Below, in pieces: positions 36,079-45,317 of a DNA stretch of 64,000 bases. Source of the DNA: Candidatus Woesearchaeota archaeon (GTDB lineage: Archaea > Nanobdellota > Nanobdellia > Woesearchaeales > UBA11576). Every line of letters begins with the position of its first letter. Position 1 is the stretch's first letter. Position numbers and translations under genes: made by a program. The stretch spans positions 62,001 through 126,000 of the forward strand of contig JABJCP010000035.1 of assembly GCA_018668595.1 (NCBI GenBank), in the 5' to 3' direction. Below the pieces are notes generated by a model. The model had not been told where the DNA came from and made no database searches. It was given only the letters and a program-made list of their open reading frames with translations.

Positions 36079-37173
36079 ATGTCGCAAACAAACTTAGCAC
36101 TTAAAAAACTCAAAGGCATCAAGCCAAAAGGAGTTAAACCTAAACTTCAATCTAGATTGGAGTATCTTCATGATGTTCGTGATGAATTGTTTGAACATCT
36201 TCATAGTATTAGAGATAATCACCCTTCAGGTTTTAATTTTTTGCGTTTTACAGAAATTGAGTCTGTAAATAATCTATTCACTGATAGAATGAACAATTTT
36301 AATTTGGATAAGAGTCTTCTTACTGATTTTGTTCATGCCAATACAGGAGATTATGATGCTGACTACTCATCTTTTTTAGGTTCTTTGTCGACTGAGTTAT
36401 TGGATTTTTGGTGTAAGAAACAAAAGTCAGATAATAAGGATTCGATTTTTTACATTAATGGTGGGGGAAATAAATTTGAAAAGTTATTCTGCAAAGCAAA
36501 CACAGTAGATGCTTTGATTATTGATAACTTCACTGGAAATTATATTGGACATAGTGCTGGTATGAAAAAAAATAGTGTTGTTGAAATGCTTATTGGTTTA
36601 AATCTTAGAGGGGATACTATTTTTTCAGATCTTGCAATTTATTCTGGACAAATTGGTTTAGTTGCATTATTAAATTCAGAAAGTAATATGTCTCTAAATG
36701 ATATCGCTTCAAATAGTGGTGTTGTTGGAGTTTGCATTGCAAATAATATTAAAGGATGCAATAATCTTAATTCGCTTGCAACTTCAAACGGTAATATGAA
36801 ATTGTTGCATGTAGATAACTTAGAAGGATCAGAGTCTTTATATGACTTAAATTTTCCATATGCACATGTTGAGATTTCTGTTGTTGGAGATATTGACATT
36901 CCTCATTCATATGATCTTATTGACGATGTGTTTCGCTGCACTATTCCTTTTACAAAAGAACTTTTTGAAAAAAAACAAGACAAAGAAAACTACAATCAAG
37001 CTGTTAAAAAATACAATCTTCAAGAGATGACTGATTTAATTGAAGAATTGAGTGGAGCTTCAGATAAAAAAATAATTAAAAACATAACGCGATTACAAGA
37101 ACTTTACAAAAAAACAAAAACAGAATTAGAAAAAGAAACAGAACCAGACTTCATATATAATTTAGACATTTAA
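36079..37173 (+). CDS. Tag-plus-solenoid family protein, 364 aa
   Basis: Met at 36079 (MSQTN) is chosen; an in-frame ATG 18 bases upstream overlaps the previous gene. Tag at 7-20. Core INGGGNKFEKLF. Five good coils: NFTGNYIGHSAG, NLRGDTIFSDLA, NSESNMSLNDIA, NIKGCNNLNSLA, NLEGSESLYDLN. The tail is followed by an acidic end (EKETEPDFIYNLDI). One base separates it from the next ATG. Confidence 0.92.
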   Translation: MSQTNLALKKLKGIKPKGVKPKLQSRLEYLHDVRDELFEHLHSIRDNHPSGFNFLRFTEIESVNNLFTDRMNNFNLDKSLLTDFVHANTGDYDADYSSFLGSLSTELLDFWCKKQKSDNKDSIFYINGGGNKFEKLFCKANTVDALIIDNFTGNYIGHSAGMKKNSVVEMLIGLNLRGDTIFSDLAIYSGQIGLVALLNSESNMSLNDIASNSGVVGVCIANNIKGCNNLNSLATSNGNMKLLHVDNLEGSESLYDLNFPYAHVEISVVGDIDIPHSYDLIDDVFRCTIPFTKELFEKKQDKENYNQAVKKYNLQEMTDLIEELSGASDKKIIKNITRLQELYKKTKTELEKETEPDFIYNLDI

Positions 37174-37174
37174 A

Positions 37175-38068
37175 ATGAACCAAACAAACTTAGCACTTAA
37201 AAAACTGAAAGGTATTAAGCCTAAAGGAGTTAAAGTTAAAGATAAGTCTACTTTTGAAATTTTATTTGAAGGGTATCAAAAGGTTGTAGCTGAATGGGAT
37301 CCTAAGTATGGGATAGATAATGCTGATCTTTTAGAAATTCCTCGACTTATTAGTGCGGATCTTGATAATGATCTTATGAAAAATACTGAATTCAAAAAAA
37401 GTCATCTTGATGATTTTATTTTAGCTTCAAACGAATGGGATATTTGTGGTGACGAAGAAGTTTATAGAGGAATTTATACAGGTGCTTTACTTACTTTACT
37501 TTCAAAAAGAACAAAGCAACGAGGAGAAAAAGCAGAGTTTTGTTTTAATGGTGATGGAATGATTTATCCTTTTTTATTTTATGCTGCAAGTCATATGGAT
37601 GTTTTAGTATTAAGAAATTTTAATGGTCATCATATTGGCAATTTTATTAATAAGTTTGATGAGGAATTTTCAGATAGGGCAGTTCTTATTCATAATAATG
37701 TGTTTGGTCAGGAAAATGGAAATTGTTATAATGATAATTGTATTGGAGTAACTCTTGGTTGTTATAGTAATTCTAAAACTTTCAAACAAGATTATTCGAG
37801 CATAGAATCTATAAAAAACAATTTTGCAGTTACAGTAGGACGTGTAAACACATACTTATATGCGACAGGATATCAATTATTTCTTCCTGAGTTTAATGAA
37901 TTAAGATCTTCAAGGGTTAATCTAGATAATATTCTCTATGAATATCTTAAACTTAAAGAAACTAGAGAACTTTTACTCAACTCCCTCAACAGTTCCGACG
38001 ATGAATTACTAAATGTTGGAATTAATTTAAAAAATAAATATGATAATATTTACAATAAAATAAAATGA
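37175..38068 (+). CDS. Tag-plus-solenoid family protein, 297 aa
   Basis: Tag at 7-20. Twin of 34007: KDKSTFEILFEGY, EKAEFCFNGDGMIYPFLF, SHMDVLVLRNFNG, IGNFINKFDEEF. Differences concentrate between the tag and the core. LFLPEFNELRSSRVN corresponds to LFLPKYGGIKSSRVE in the twin. Overlaps the next gene by 4 nt. In both places this type lies next to a member of the 27703 type, but in opposite order. Confidence 0.93.
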   Translation: MNQTNLALKKLKGIKPKGVKVKDKSTFEILFEGYQKVVAEWDPKYGIDNADLLEIPRLISADLDNDLMKNTEFKKSHLDDFILASNEWDICGDEEVYRGIYTGALLTLLSKRTKQRGEKAEFCFNGDGMIYPFLFYAASHMDVLVLRNFNGHHIGNFINKFDEEFSDRAVLIHNNVFGQENGNCYNDNCIGVTLGCYSNSKTFKQDYSSIESIKNNFAVTVGRVNTYLYATGYQLFLPEFNELRSSRVNLDNILYEYLKLKETRELLLNSLNSSDDELLNVGINLKNKYDNIYNKIK

Positions 38069-39012
38069 CACAACAAACAAACTTGGCACTTAAAAAACTG
38101 CAAGGCATTAAGCCAAAAGGAGTTAAACCTAGACTTGAAATTACTAATCTTGAATATCTTTTAGATGTTGAAAAGAGAGTTATTGATAGAGTTCATAATC
38201 GCAAAACAGAAGCTGACAAAGATTTTTATAAAAAGTTAGTTACTACTAATACTATAGAGAAATGCACTGCATTTAGAGAGATTTTATCTTTGTGGTTAAA
38301 TGAGTATTTTGCAGATAATAGTTTTTCTGAAACTGATTTAGAAGCTTATGTTTTAACAAGATCTGCTGATTATGATTTAAATCCCCCAAATTCAGTTATT
38401 GCAGGAATTTATTCAGGTTGCTTACTTTCAAGATTAACAAAACAAAATGTAGAAATTAATAAGCCGACTGAAATCACTATTTTTGGAGGAGGGCATAAGT
38501 TTGATTATTTATTTTTCTTTGCAAAGAATGTTGATAAATTATTTGTAGATGGATTTCAAGGAACGAATTTATGCGCCTATATTAGCTACGGCGGGACTTT
38601 AAATTTATTGTCTTTAACAAATTGTGAGGGGAATGGTACTGCGGAATCTATACAGCCTGAAAGAGGAAATCCTAAATTATTTGTTCTTGTTAATCACAAA
38701 GGAGATTATGGGGCAAGAACTCAACGTTTATTAAACGGTGGTTTATTTGTTTCGTATAATTGCAAAGGCGAATGGACTCCTGAAGTTTGCCCTTATGCAG
38801 ATTATGATCTTATTGCTGAAAGAATAGATAAAACAATTGATAATGGATTTATTGCTAATCCTCATGAGCACAGTAATAAAAAAATTCTTGCTAGTGGAGA
38901 ATTATTTACAATAGCTCAGTTAACAAAAGCAATCAGTAAAAGTTCTCCTGATAAAATTGTCGATTTAGCAAATAAAATTTATAACATTAATAAACAAAGG
39001 TGCGAAAGATGA
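38065..39012 (+). CDS. Tag-plus-solenoid family protein, 315 aa
   Basis: Tag at 8-21. Third sibling of 27703 and 33036: LEITNLEYLLDVEKRV, IYSGCLLSRLTKQN, IFGGGHKFDYLFFFAKNVDK, FQGTNLCAYIS, NCEGNGTAESI, GNPKLFVLVNHKG. Tail SSPDKIVDLANKIYNINKQR is close to 33036. TGA stop overlaps the next start by 4 nt. Confidence 0.93.
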   Translation: MTQQTNLALKKLQGIKPKGVKPRLEITNLEYLLDVEKRVIDRVHNRKTEADKDFYKKLVTTNTIEKCTAFREILSLWLNEYFADNSFSETDLEAYVLTRSADYDLNPPNSVIAGIYSGCLLSRLTKQNVEINKPTEITIFGGGHKFDYLFFFAKNVDKLFVDGFQGTNLCAYISYGGTLNLLSLTNCEGNGTAESIQPERGNPKLFVLVNHKGDYGARTQRLLNGGLFVSYNCKGEWTPEVCPYADYDLIAERIDKTIDNGFIANPHEHSNKKILASGELFTIAQLTKAISKSSPDKIVDLANKIYNINKQRCER

Positions 39013-39959
39013 AAGAAAGTTTAGCACTTAAAAAACTAAAAGGCATTAAGCCAAAAGGAGTTAAACCTAGACTTGAGAATACTGATCTAGAAAAGTTGCT
39101 CAGTTTAGGTAATTATTTTATTGATCAAAGGAGTGGTCATTTTCATTCAAGATATCTAGATGTTGATAAAAAGTACTTAAGAAAGTTCAATAAAGAATTT
39201 GATATTTTAATTAAAGAGTTAGAACTTAGTAATGATTTACTTACAGGAGTTATTAATGCTTCTTATCAGAATGTTTCTGGACGAGATGCTTTTGTTAATG
39301 GTATTTACTCAGGTTTTTTATTAACAGAATTAACAAAAAGAAAAAACAAAGAAAATAAGTTATCTCTTTTTTACTTTAATGGTCAAGGAAATAATTTTCC
39401 TAATCTTTTTTATCGTGCAAAACGTGTTGATGTATTAATAGTTGATGATGTTAAAGGAGATGATGTTTGTTATGAGTTGGGTTATACTGGTGGAAAATTA
39501 GGTCTTGTTGCAGGAGTAAATTTAGAAGGAGAACATATTTTTAATTCTCTTAATTTTCATCAAGCAGGATGTAAAGCATTTTTCGCGTATAATGTTAAAG
39601 GTGATTTTTCTGCAAATAATCTTGTTTTGGGTCCGAGCGAATTTCATGGTTATTTTCATTCAAAAAGCAATTTTGTTTTTGTTCCGCGGAGAAAAGATTA
39701 TCCTCATAGACTTTTTTATGATGATCTTGATAACTTGAATAAATCAAAAGAAGAATTAGACCAATTATCATCAGATGAATTGTTCAAACTTTTTAATCCT
39801 AAAGACACACAAGTAAAAGTGTGGTATGAAGCAAGAGCAGGTAAGATGTTTGATCTGTTAAGAAATTTATCAAAAAATCCTGATCAACTTCAATCTAATC
39901 TTAGATCTATTGCTCTTATGAGTCAAAATTATGAGGTGAAACGAACCTATGAATACTAA
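39009..39959 (+). CDS. Tag-plus-solenoid family protein, 316 aa
   Basis: Met at 39009 (MKES) gives a 4-nt overlap; an in-frame ATG 9 bases earlier is less likely. Tag at 6-19. Sibling of 31099: ENTDLEKLLSLGNYFIDQRS, RKFNKEFD, LLTELTKRKNK, NLEGEHIFNSLNFHQAGCKA, RAGKMFDLLRNLSK. Even the end VKRTYEY and its 11-nt overlap with the next start are the same, so gene and junction were copied together. Confidence 0.92.
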   Translation: MKESLALKKLKGIKPKGVKPRLENTDLEKLLSLGNYFIDQRSGHFHSRYLDVDKKYLRKFNKEFDILIKELELSNDLLTGVINASYQNVSGRDAFVNGIYSGFLLTELTKRKNKENKLSLFYFNGQGNNFPNLFYRAKRVDVLIVDDVKGDDVCYELGYTGGKLGLVAGVNLEGEHIFNSLNFHQAGCKAFFAYNVKGDFSANNLVLGPSEFHGYFHSKSNFVFVPRRKDYPHRLFYDDLDNLNKSKEELDQLSSDELFKLFNPKDTQVKVWYEARAGKMFDLLRNLSKNPDQLQSNLRSIALMSQNYEVKRTYEY

Positions 39960-41058
39960 TTTAGCACTTAAAAAATTGAAAGGCATTAAGCCTAAAGGAG
40001 TTAAAGTTAAACCTGCTTCTGAAGTAGAAAATTTATTTAATATTTGTAAGTTAATTACTGATGAATATGTTGATAGTTATTATTCTGATTGGAAGGGTGA
40101 AGAATTTAGGGATTGTTTTGTACCTATGTATATGCGCTTAGATTCTAATTTGCTTAAAGATTTTAGTTTCACTGAGTCTGATTTAGAATCATTTGTAAAA
40201 TTAAAATCAGATGAGTGTTCTGATCATATAACAAAAAAAGTTGTGGGATTTTATACATCTGCTTTACTTAGAGTTTTGTCAAAAAGAAATCACGCAAAAG
40301 GAAAAAAAACAAAATTAAGAATTGATGGTAGAAATTCAACTTTTGATTATTTATTTTATTGGGGGGGTCAGGTTGATGAGTTGGTGTTGGAGAATTTTTC
40401 TGGAAGGGATATTTGTAAGTATGTTGAAAGAAAGAAAACGCAGGTATGTCCTAGCATTATATCTCTTGTAAATGTTAATCCGAACGAACTTGATACGGGT
40501 AATAAGTATAATAGATATTCTAGTTTTACTCCGGGAGTTATGAGTGGTACTCTTCTAGCACCTATTGGAATGGTTTGTTCTATTAATAATACTCAACAAG
40601 GAGGTACTAAGTTTCCTACATTTAATTCTTCTTATGCTGTTGAGGCTTGGTATGTGGGTAATATTTTCAATGCCAAAAGTCATTATATAGGATTTAATCG
40701 TTTGAATGATTTGTGGTTGTTAAATAGTCCTGTGGAAAGTTTGGAACCAATTTTTGGATGCGAGTTGGATAATTTAATTATTATTAATACTCTTCCAGGT
40801 AGAGCCTGTCAGTGTTTAGAGGGGCTAGATAGGGGTAAATGTCAGAAAGTAAAAAACCTGATTGTGTATGATGTAAACAATCCTGAAGTTAAAATTAGAG
40901 ATTTTGAGGTAGAGAATTTAATCACAGGAAATGATGCACTTAACCAATTCAAATATCTGATTGATGTAGTTGAGACTATGCAAAATCAGAATTATGATAA
41001 TACTATAATTAAAATTAATCAATTAAAACAATTATACGAAAATGACACAACAAAATAA
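39949..41058 (+). CDS. Tag-plus-solenoid family protein, 369 aa
   Basis: Start MNTN, tag at 6-19. Partner of 13512: FVPMYMRLDSNLLKDFSFTE, GFYTSALLRVLSKRN, KKTKLRIDG, DLWLLNSPVESL, LIVYDVNNPEV, ALNQFKYLIDVV. Its junction upstream copies 32039, whereas its body copies 13512, so it is a mosaic. The last 17 nt, coding for part of QLYENDTTK, overlap the next gene. Confidence 0.93.
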   Translation: MNTNLALKKLKGIKPKGVKVKPASEVENLFNICKLITDEYVDSYYSDWKGEEFRDCFVPMYMRLDSNLLKDFSFTESDLESFVKLKSDECSDHITKKVVGFYTSALLRVLSKRNHAKGKKTKLRIDGRNSTFDYLFYWGGQVDELVLENFSGRDICKYVERKKTQVCPSIISLVNVNPNELDTGNKYNRYSSFTPGVMSGTLLAPIGMVCSINNTQQGGTKFPTFNSSYAVEAWYVGNIFNAKSHYIGFNRLNDLWLLNSPVESLEPIFGCELDNLIIINTLPGRACQCLEGLDRGKCQKVKNLIVYDVNNPEVKIRDFEVENLITGNDALNQFKYLIDVVETMQNQNYDNTIIKINQLKQLYENDTTK

Positions 41059-42328
41059 TTTAGCACTTAAAAAACTGAAAGGTATTAAGCCTAAAGGAGT
41101 TAAGACTAAACCTAGTTATGAATCTAATCTAGAGTATTTGATAAGTTCTGGTTTGGAGTGTGTTGAATTATTTGGAAATATGTTAAACGAAAGAGGTTTA
41201 GCTTTTGATAACGTATATCAAACTTCTGATAAAGTTTATGAGTATGTTGATTCAATGAATCTTTTTTCAGAGTCTGATCTGAAAAACCTTATTTATAATC
41301 TTTCAGTTTCTGACTTGCTTGAATCTTATAAACCAAAAACTATTTTTGGTATGTATTCTGGAGCTTTGCTAAGTAAGTTAACAAAGTCTAATCAAGAAAA
41401 AGGATTGCCTACAAAAATCCATATAGACGGAAATAATCAAAAGTTTGATAATTTATTTATGTATGCAAAACATGTTGATGAATTAGTTGTGGAAAACTTT
41501 GAAGGAGGGAATATTTGTAGGGAAATTGGTTCAAAGGGGACAATTAATTCTTTAATTGTAAGAAATATTAAAGGGAACTGTACTTGTTTACAAGCTGCTA
41601 AAAAGGGATTTGCAAATTTTATTTATGTAGAAAACATTGAAGGTAGTAATTGTTGTCAAAACTCTGCAGGGGAGGGTCATATCAATCTAATTTTAGGAAC
41701 AAATATTGAAGGAGGGAATGCATTGGATAAGATATCTCAAAAACCCGATTCGCATGTAGAAATTATTATTGGAGTGAATATTTCGGGTAGCAGTGCTTTG
41801 TCTAGCGTAGCATCTTATAAAGGTTCTGCAGGTTTGGTTTTAGCAAAAAATATCGACGGAGAGTTTGTTCTTGAAAGTTCAGGGTATTCAGGAGGATCAA
41901 TTGATTTAATTTATGCTGATAATATTGCGGGTAATCAAATCTTACAAAAATGTGGTTATACAGGTAATGTTAAAGAACTATTGGTTTCAAACATTGTCGA
42001 AGATCCTGTTAAAGAAAGAATTACTAATTTGGAGAGTATGAATGTTTCAACTTTAATTCAAGATTCTTCAAGAAATCATGAGCATTTTGTTAAAAAATAT
42101 TCTTTAGATAAAATCGCTGAAATTGCAGAATTAATGTATGGAAAATCTCCTGATGAATTAATCAAAGGAGCAAATCTAATCAAAAAAATCTATGAACAAA
42201 CAAAAATTGAAATGAAAAAACCAAGTAGTAGAAGAGTTTATGAAACTATCAAAACAAAAAAAAGAGATTATGATAAAATAAAATCAATGTTTAATCAATT
42301 AGTAGATTTATTAAAACCTCGAAAATGA
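41042..42328 (+). CDS. Tag-plus-solenoid family protein, 428 aa, seven regular coils
   Basis: Tag at 8-21. Core IDGNNQKFDNLFMYAKHVDE. One of the best examples of the solenoid: NFEGGNICREIG, NIKGNCTCLQAA, NIEGSNCCQNSA, NIEGGNALDKIS, NISGSSALSSVA, NIDGEFVLESSG, NIAGNQILQKCG, with spacing of 23-25 residues. The tail carries a basic extension of about 35 residues (KKPSSRRVYETIKTKKRDYD, VDLLKPRK). Start lies within the previous gene; the stop overlaps the next by 4 nt. Confidence 0.93.
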   Translation: MTQQNNLALKKLKGIKPKGVKTKPSYESNLEYLISSGLECVELFGNMLNERGLAFDNVYQTSDKVYEYVDSMNLFSESDLKNLIYNLSVSDLLESYKPKTIFGMYSGALLSKLTKSNQEKGLPTKIHIDGNNQKFDNLFMYAKHVDELVVENFEGGNICREIGSKGTINSLIVRNIKGNCTCLQAAKKGFANFIYVENIEGSNCCQNSAGEGHINLILGTNIEGGNALDKISQKPDSHVEIIIGVNISGSSALSSVASYKGSAGLVLAKNIDGEFVLESSGYSGGSIDLIYADNIAGNQILQKCGYTGNVKELLVSNIVEDPVKERITNLESMNVSTLIQDSSRNHEHFVKKYSLDKIAEIAELMYGKSPDELIKGANLIKKIYEQTKIEMKKPSSRRVYETIKTKKRDYDKIKSMFNQLVDLLKPRK

Positions 42329-43257
42329 AACAAGAACTGTCGCTCAAAAAACTGAAAGGATTAAAACCTAAGGGAGTCAAACCTAGACTTGAGAATACTG
42401 ATCTAGAAAAGTTAATTGATATTGGCAAATACTTTATAGACTCCAAAAAAGATTCGGTTTTTAGAGATCGTCTTGGTTTAAAATATTTAAATAAGTTTAG
42501 AGAAGAATTCAAAGAAAAAGTAAAAGATTGTAAACTAAATCAAGATTTGATTACTCAAGCTATTTTTTCATCATATGGGGAGTTTTCTTATGAAGAATCT
42601 GTGGCATTTGGAATTTATTCAGGCATGTTATTAACTGAATTAACAAAAAGAAAACATGCAGAGAAGAAAATATCTTCATTTTACTTTGATGGACAAGGAC
42701 TAGAATTTAATAATTTGTTTCGTCAAACCAAAAACATCGATTTTTTAGTTGTTGAAAATATTAAAGGGACACAAGTTTGCACTCATTTAGGTTATGAAGG
42801 TAGAATTGGCGTTGTTGCAGGAATTAATATTCAGGGAACAAATCTTTTTAGCGCATTAAATTTTTCTAAAACAAAATGCAAAGCACTTTTTGTTTATAAC
42901 ATAGGGGGATTTGATTCTGATTCTTTCGAAGTAGATCATAGCTGGTTATTTGGTTATACCTCAAACAAAGCTTTAGTTTTTATTCCCGGACAAAACAAGG
43001 CCAATTCAAAACTAGTTTATGAAGATTTAGATAAGTTAGAATTATCTGATCAAGAATTAAAACGAATTAATTCTAATGATTTATTTGTTAAATTTAATCC
43101 GTCTCAACTTCAAAGAAGAAGTTGGTATTTGATGAAAGCAGGCAAGGTTTTTGATATTTTAAGAAATTTTGATAATAAGTATGATTCAGAAGATGAAAAA
43201 ATGAAAGATCTAGTTGATATTTTCAAAACATATTATGCGAGGAAAAAAAATGACTAA
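42325..43257 (+). CDS. Tag-plus-solenoid family protein, 310 aa
   Basis: Tag at 6-19 is KKLKGLKPKGVK, with Leu for Ile; only the next gene shares this. Third sibling of 31099 and 39009 (ENTDLEKLIDIGKYFIDSKK, LLTELTKRKHAEKK, NIQGTNLFSALNFSKTKCKA). Less conserved than those two. The end TYYARKKND overlaps the next start by 8 nt. Confidence 0.92.
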   Translation: MKQELSLKKLKGLKPKGVKPRLENTDLEKLIDIGKYFIDSKKDSVFRDRLGLKYLNKFREEFKEKVKDCKLNQDLITQAIFSSYGEFSYEESVAFGIYSGMLLTELTKRKHAEKKISSFYFDGQGLEFNNLFRQTKNIDFLVVENIKGTQVCTHLGYEGRIGVVAGINIQGTNLFSALNFSKTKCKALFVYNIGGFDSDSFEVDHSWLFGYTSNKALVFIPGQNKANSKLVYEDLDKLELSDQELKRINSNDLFVKFNPSQLQRRSWYLMKAGKVFDILRNFDNKYDSEDEKMKDLVDIFKTYYARKKND

Positions 43258-44350
43258 CAAAATTAATCTATCACTTAAAAAACTGAAAGGATTAAAACCT
43301 AAAGGAGTCAAACCTAAAAAAGATAGTCCTTTGGAAGTATTAATTAATATTTATAATTCTATTAAACCTGAAGCTATTTCTTTTTTTACTGAGTCATTTC
43401 ACACAGGAGAACTTAGATCATTACCTGGCGATCCTCGGCCTATTTATGATAAAATATTTGAAAAAATACACAAAGAAGATTTTGATTTATCTCAAAAATT
43501 TATTGTTGATAATGTTATTACGCTTGCAAATTATTCATTTTTTGAAAAGACAAAACAAGGAGAAATTCAAATTTTAGCAACAATATCTGGTTGTTTACTA
43601 GATTCATTCACTCAAAAGTCAAGATCTAATAATAAACATTGCATTATGCACGTTGATAACTGGCCAATTCCTTTTTTGTTTTATGGTTGTAATAATATTG
43701 ATACTTTAATTGTTGATAATCATGATGTAGATTATCTTTTGTATTACGCAGGTAAAGAAGGAATAATTAAAAATCTTATTTTACGTAATGTTGAGGGTAA
43801 TCATTGTTTATCTGATATTGGTTCAAAAGAAGATATTGATTTAATATGGGTGCAGAATTGTAGCGGAGATATTTTTGGACTGAGTATTATGGACTGTGAA
43901 GGTGCTGTAAATTATTTGTATGCAGGAGATAGTTCTATGGCATCAGCGTTTTATGGGACCTCTGAATATGTTGGATGCAAAGACATTTCTAGATTTGCTT
44001 ATTTTGAAAATCTTCAAGGAGAATTTTTAGGTGAGTGTTCAAGATTTAATACTGTTGTTGTAGATAATTGCAATACTTATTATCTACTTAGAACTTCTAG
44101 AATTAAGAATTTGATTCTTCCAAATAAATTTGCACCTGACAATTACACTCCTGAAGATCACATAATTTGTTTTAATATACATGAACAAGATCAAGGAGTG
44201 ATAATGAAAGATAAACTGCGAGAACAATTCAAAGTAGAAACTTTCAAAGATTTAATTTCAAAAATTGATTACAAAAAACCAACTCAAACAGAAGAATTAA
44301 TTAAAAAATTAAGACGAGAATACAAAACATTAGATTTTGGAGGATTTTAA
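43250..44350 (+). CDS. Tag-plus-solenoid family protein, 366 aa
   Basis: Met at 43250 (MTNKIN) is chosen; the earlier in-frame ATG at 43214 lies deep in the previous gene. Tag at 8-21 is KKLKGLKPKGVK. Pairs with 45314: HCIMHVDNWPIPFLFYGCNN, NLILRNVEGNH, LIWVQNCSGDIFG, FYGTSEYVGC, FAYFENLQG. The core GxG is absent and replaced by HVDNWPIPFLF. The tail is SKIDYKKPTQTEELIKKLRR. The two partners flank one unrelated member. Confidence 0.92.
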   Translation: MTNKINLSLKKLKGLKPKGVKPKKDSPLEVLINIYNSIKPEAISFFTESFHTGELRSLPGDPRPIYDKIFEKIHKEDFDLSQKFIVDNVITLANYSFFEKTKQGEIQILATISGCLLDSFTQKSRSNNKHCIMHVDNWPIPFLFYGCNNIDTLIVDNHDVDYLLYYAGKEGIIKNLILRNVEGNHCLSDIGSKEDIDLIWVQNCSGDIFGLSIMDCEGAVNYLYAGDSSMASAFYGTSEYVGCKDISRFAYFENLQGEFLGECSRFNTVVVDNCNTYYLLRTSRIKNLILPNKFAPDNYTPEDHIICFNIHEQDQGVIMKDKLREQFKVETFKDLISKIDYKKPTQTEELIKKLRREYKTLDFGGF

Positions 44351-44351
44351 A

Positions 44352-45317
44352 ATGCAAACACAATCAACAGCAACTGGCTTATCACTAAAAAAATTAAAAG
44401 GAATAAAATCCAAAGGAGTTAAATCTAGAATTAAAACTTCAGTAGAAGATTTAGTCATTGTATGTGATAATTTTGTTAATGAACACAAACGCAAAGAATT
44501 ATATTTTAATGCTATGGATCCAAACAGTTCTTTAAATAAAGTAAAAGAAGAATGTCATGAATTAGTTAAACCTTTAATGGATACTTTTTCTCAGGACGAT
44601 CTTAATTTATTTGTAGGTTCTAGAAGTCAGCAAGATTATGGTTCTAAAGAAGCTAAGCTTGTTGGTTTATTTTCAGGAGTTCTGTTAGATGAATTAATGA
44701 ATCTTTATGAACAAAATAATAAGCCTAAGCAGTTTTATTTAAATGGTCAAAATATTAATTTTCATCATTTGTTTTTCTTTGCAACAAATTTTGATGCATT
44801 GATTATTGATAGTGTTCAAGGAAATGAAATTTGCTCTCATGCAAAACACGATAAAGAAAATAATTGTTTAATTTCAATTGTTAATTGTGATGGAAATTAC
44901 TTAGGAGATGGCGCACTAACTAATTGCATGATTAAATTAAATAATGGGCAGTCATTAGAAACTCCTGAGAGTTATTTAAACAATAGTTTTAATTCATTTA
45001 GTATTCAGAGCGGTCATTCTACTGCTTTGTATTTATTAAATGGAAATAATTCTTATGGCATTAAAATAAATTTAGAATCCAAAGATCATTTTAGTAAACA
45101 AGCCCTCGTGGCTAAAAAGTTAGGTAGAGTTATTAGTCAAGATGATACTAAAAAGTTTTACAAAAATATTTCACAAAGATATGGGATAACATCTATTTTA
45201 AACAATTTAAACAAGTTAAATTCTGCTAACGATGAAACAAAGTTACAATTAGCAGATAAAATATTTGAAACATATAATTCAATAACAAGACCTAAATTAA
45301 ATAAGTGCAAAAAATGA
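44352..45317 (+). CDS. Tag-plus-solenoid family protein, 321 aa
   Basis: Met at 44352 (MQTQ) follows the previous stop by one base. Tag at 11-24 is KKLKGIKSKGVK, Ser for Pro. Core LNGQNINFHHLFFFATNFD. The solenoid is short: SVQGNEICSHAK, NCDGNYLGDGAL, then irregular (LNNGQSLETPESYLNN, LYLLNGNNSYG). Tail NLNKLNSANDETKLQLADKI. Overlaps the next start by 4 nt. Confidence 0.91.
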   Translation: MQTQSTATGLSLKKLKGIKSKGVKSRIKTSVEDLVIVCDNFVNEHKRKELYFNAMDPNSSLNKVKEECHELVKPLMDTFSQDDLNLFVGSRSQQDYGSKEAKLVGLFSGVLLDELMNLYEQNNKPKQFYLNGQNINFHHLFFFATNFDALIIDSVQGNEICSHAKHDKENNCLISIVNCDGNYLGDGALTNCMIKLNNGQSLETPESYLNNSFNSFSIQSGHSTALYLLNGNNSYGIKINLESKDHFSKQALVAKKLGRVISQDDTKKFYKNISQRYGITSILNNLNKLNSANDETKLQLADKIFETYNSITRPKLNKCKK

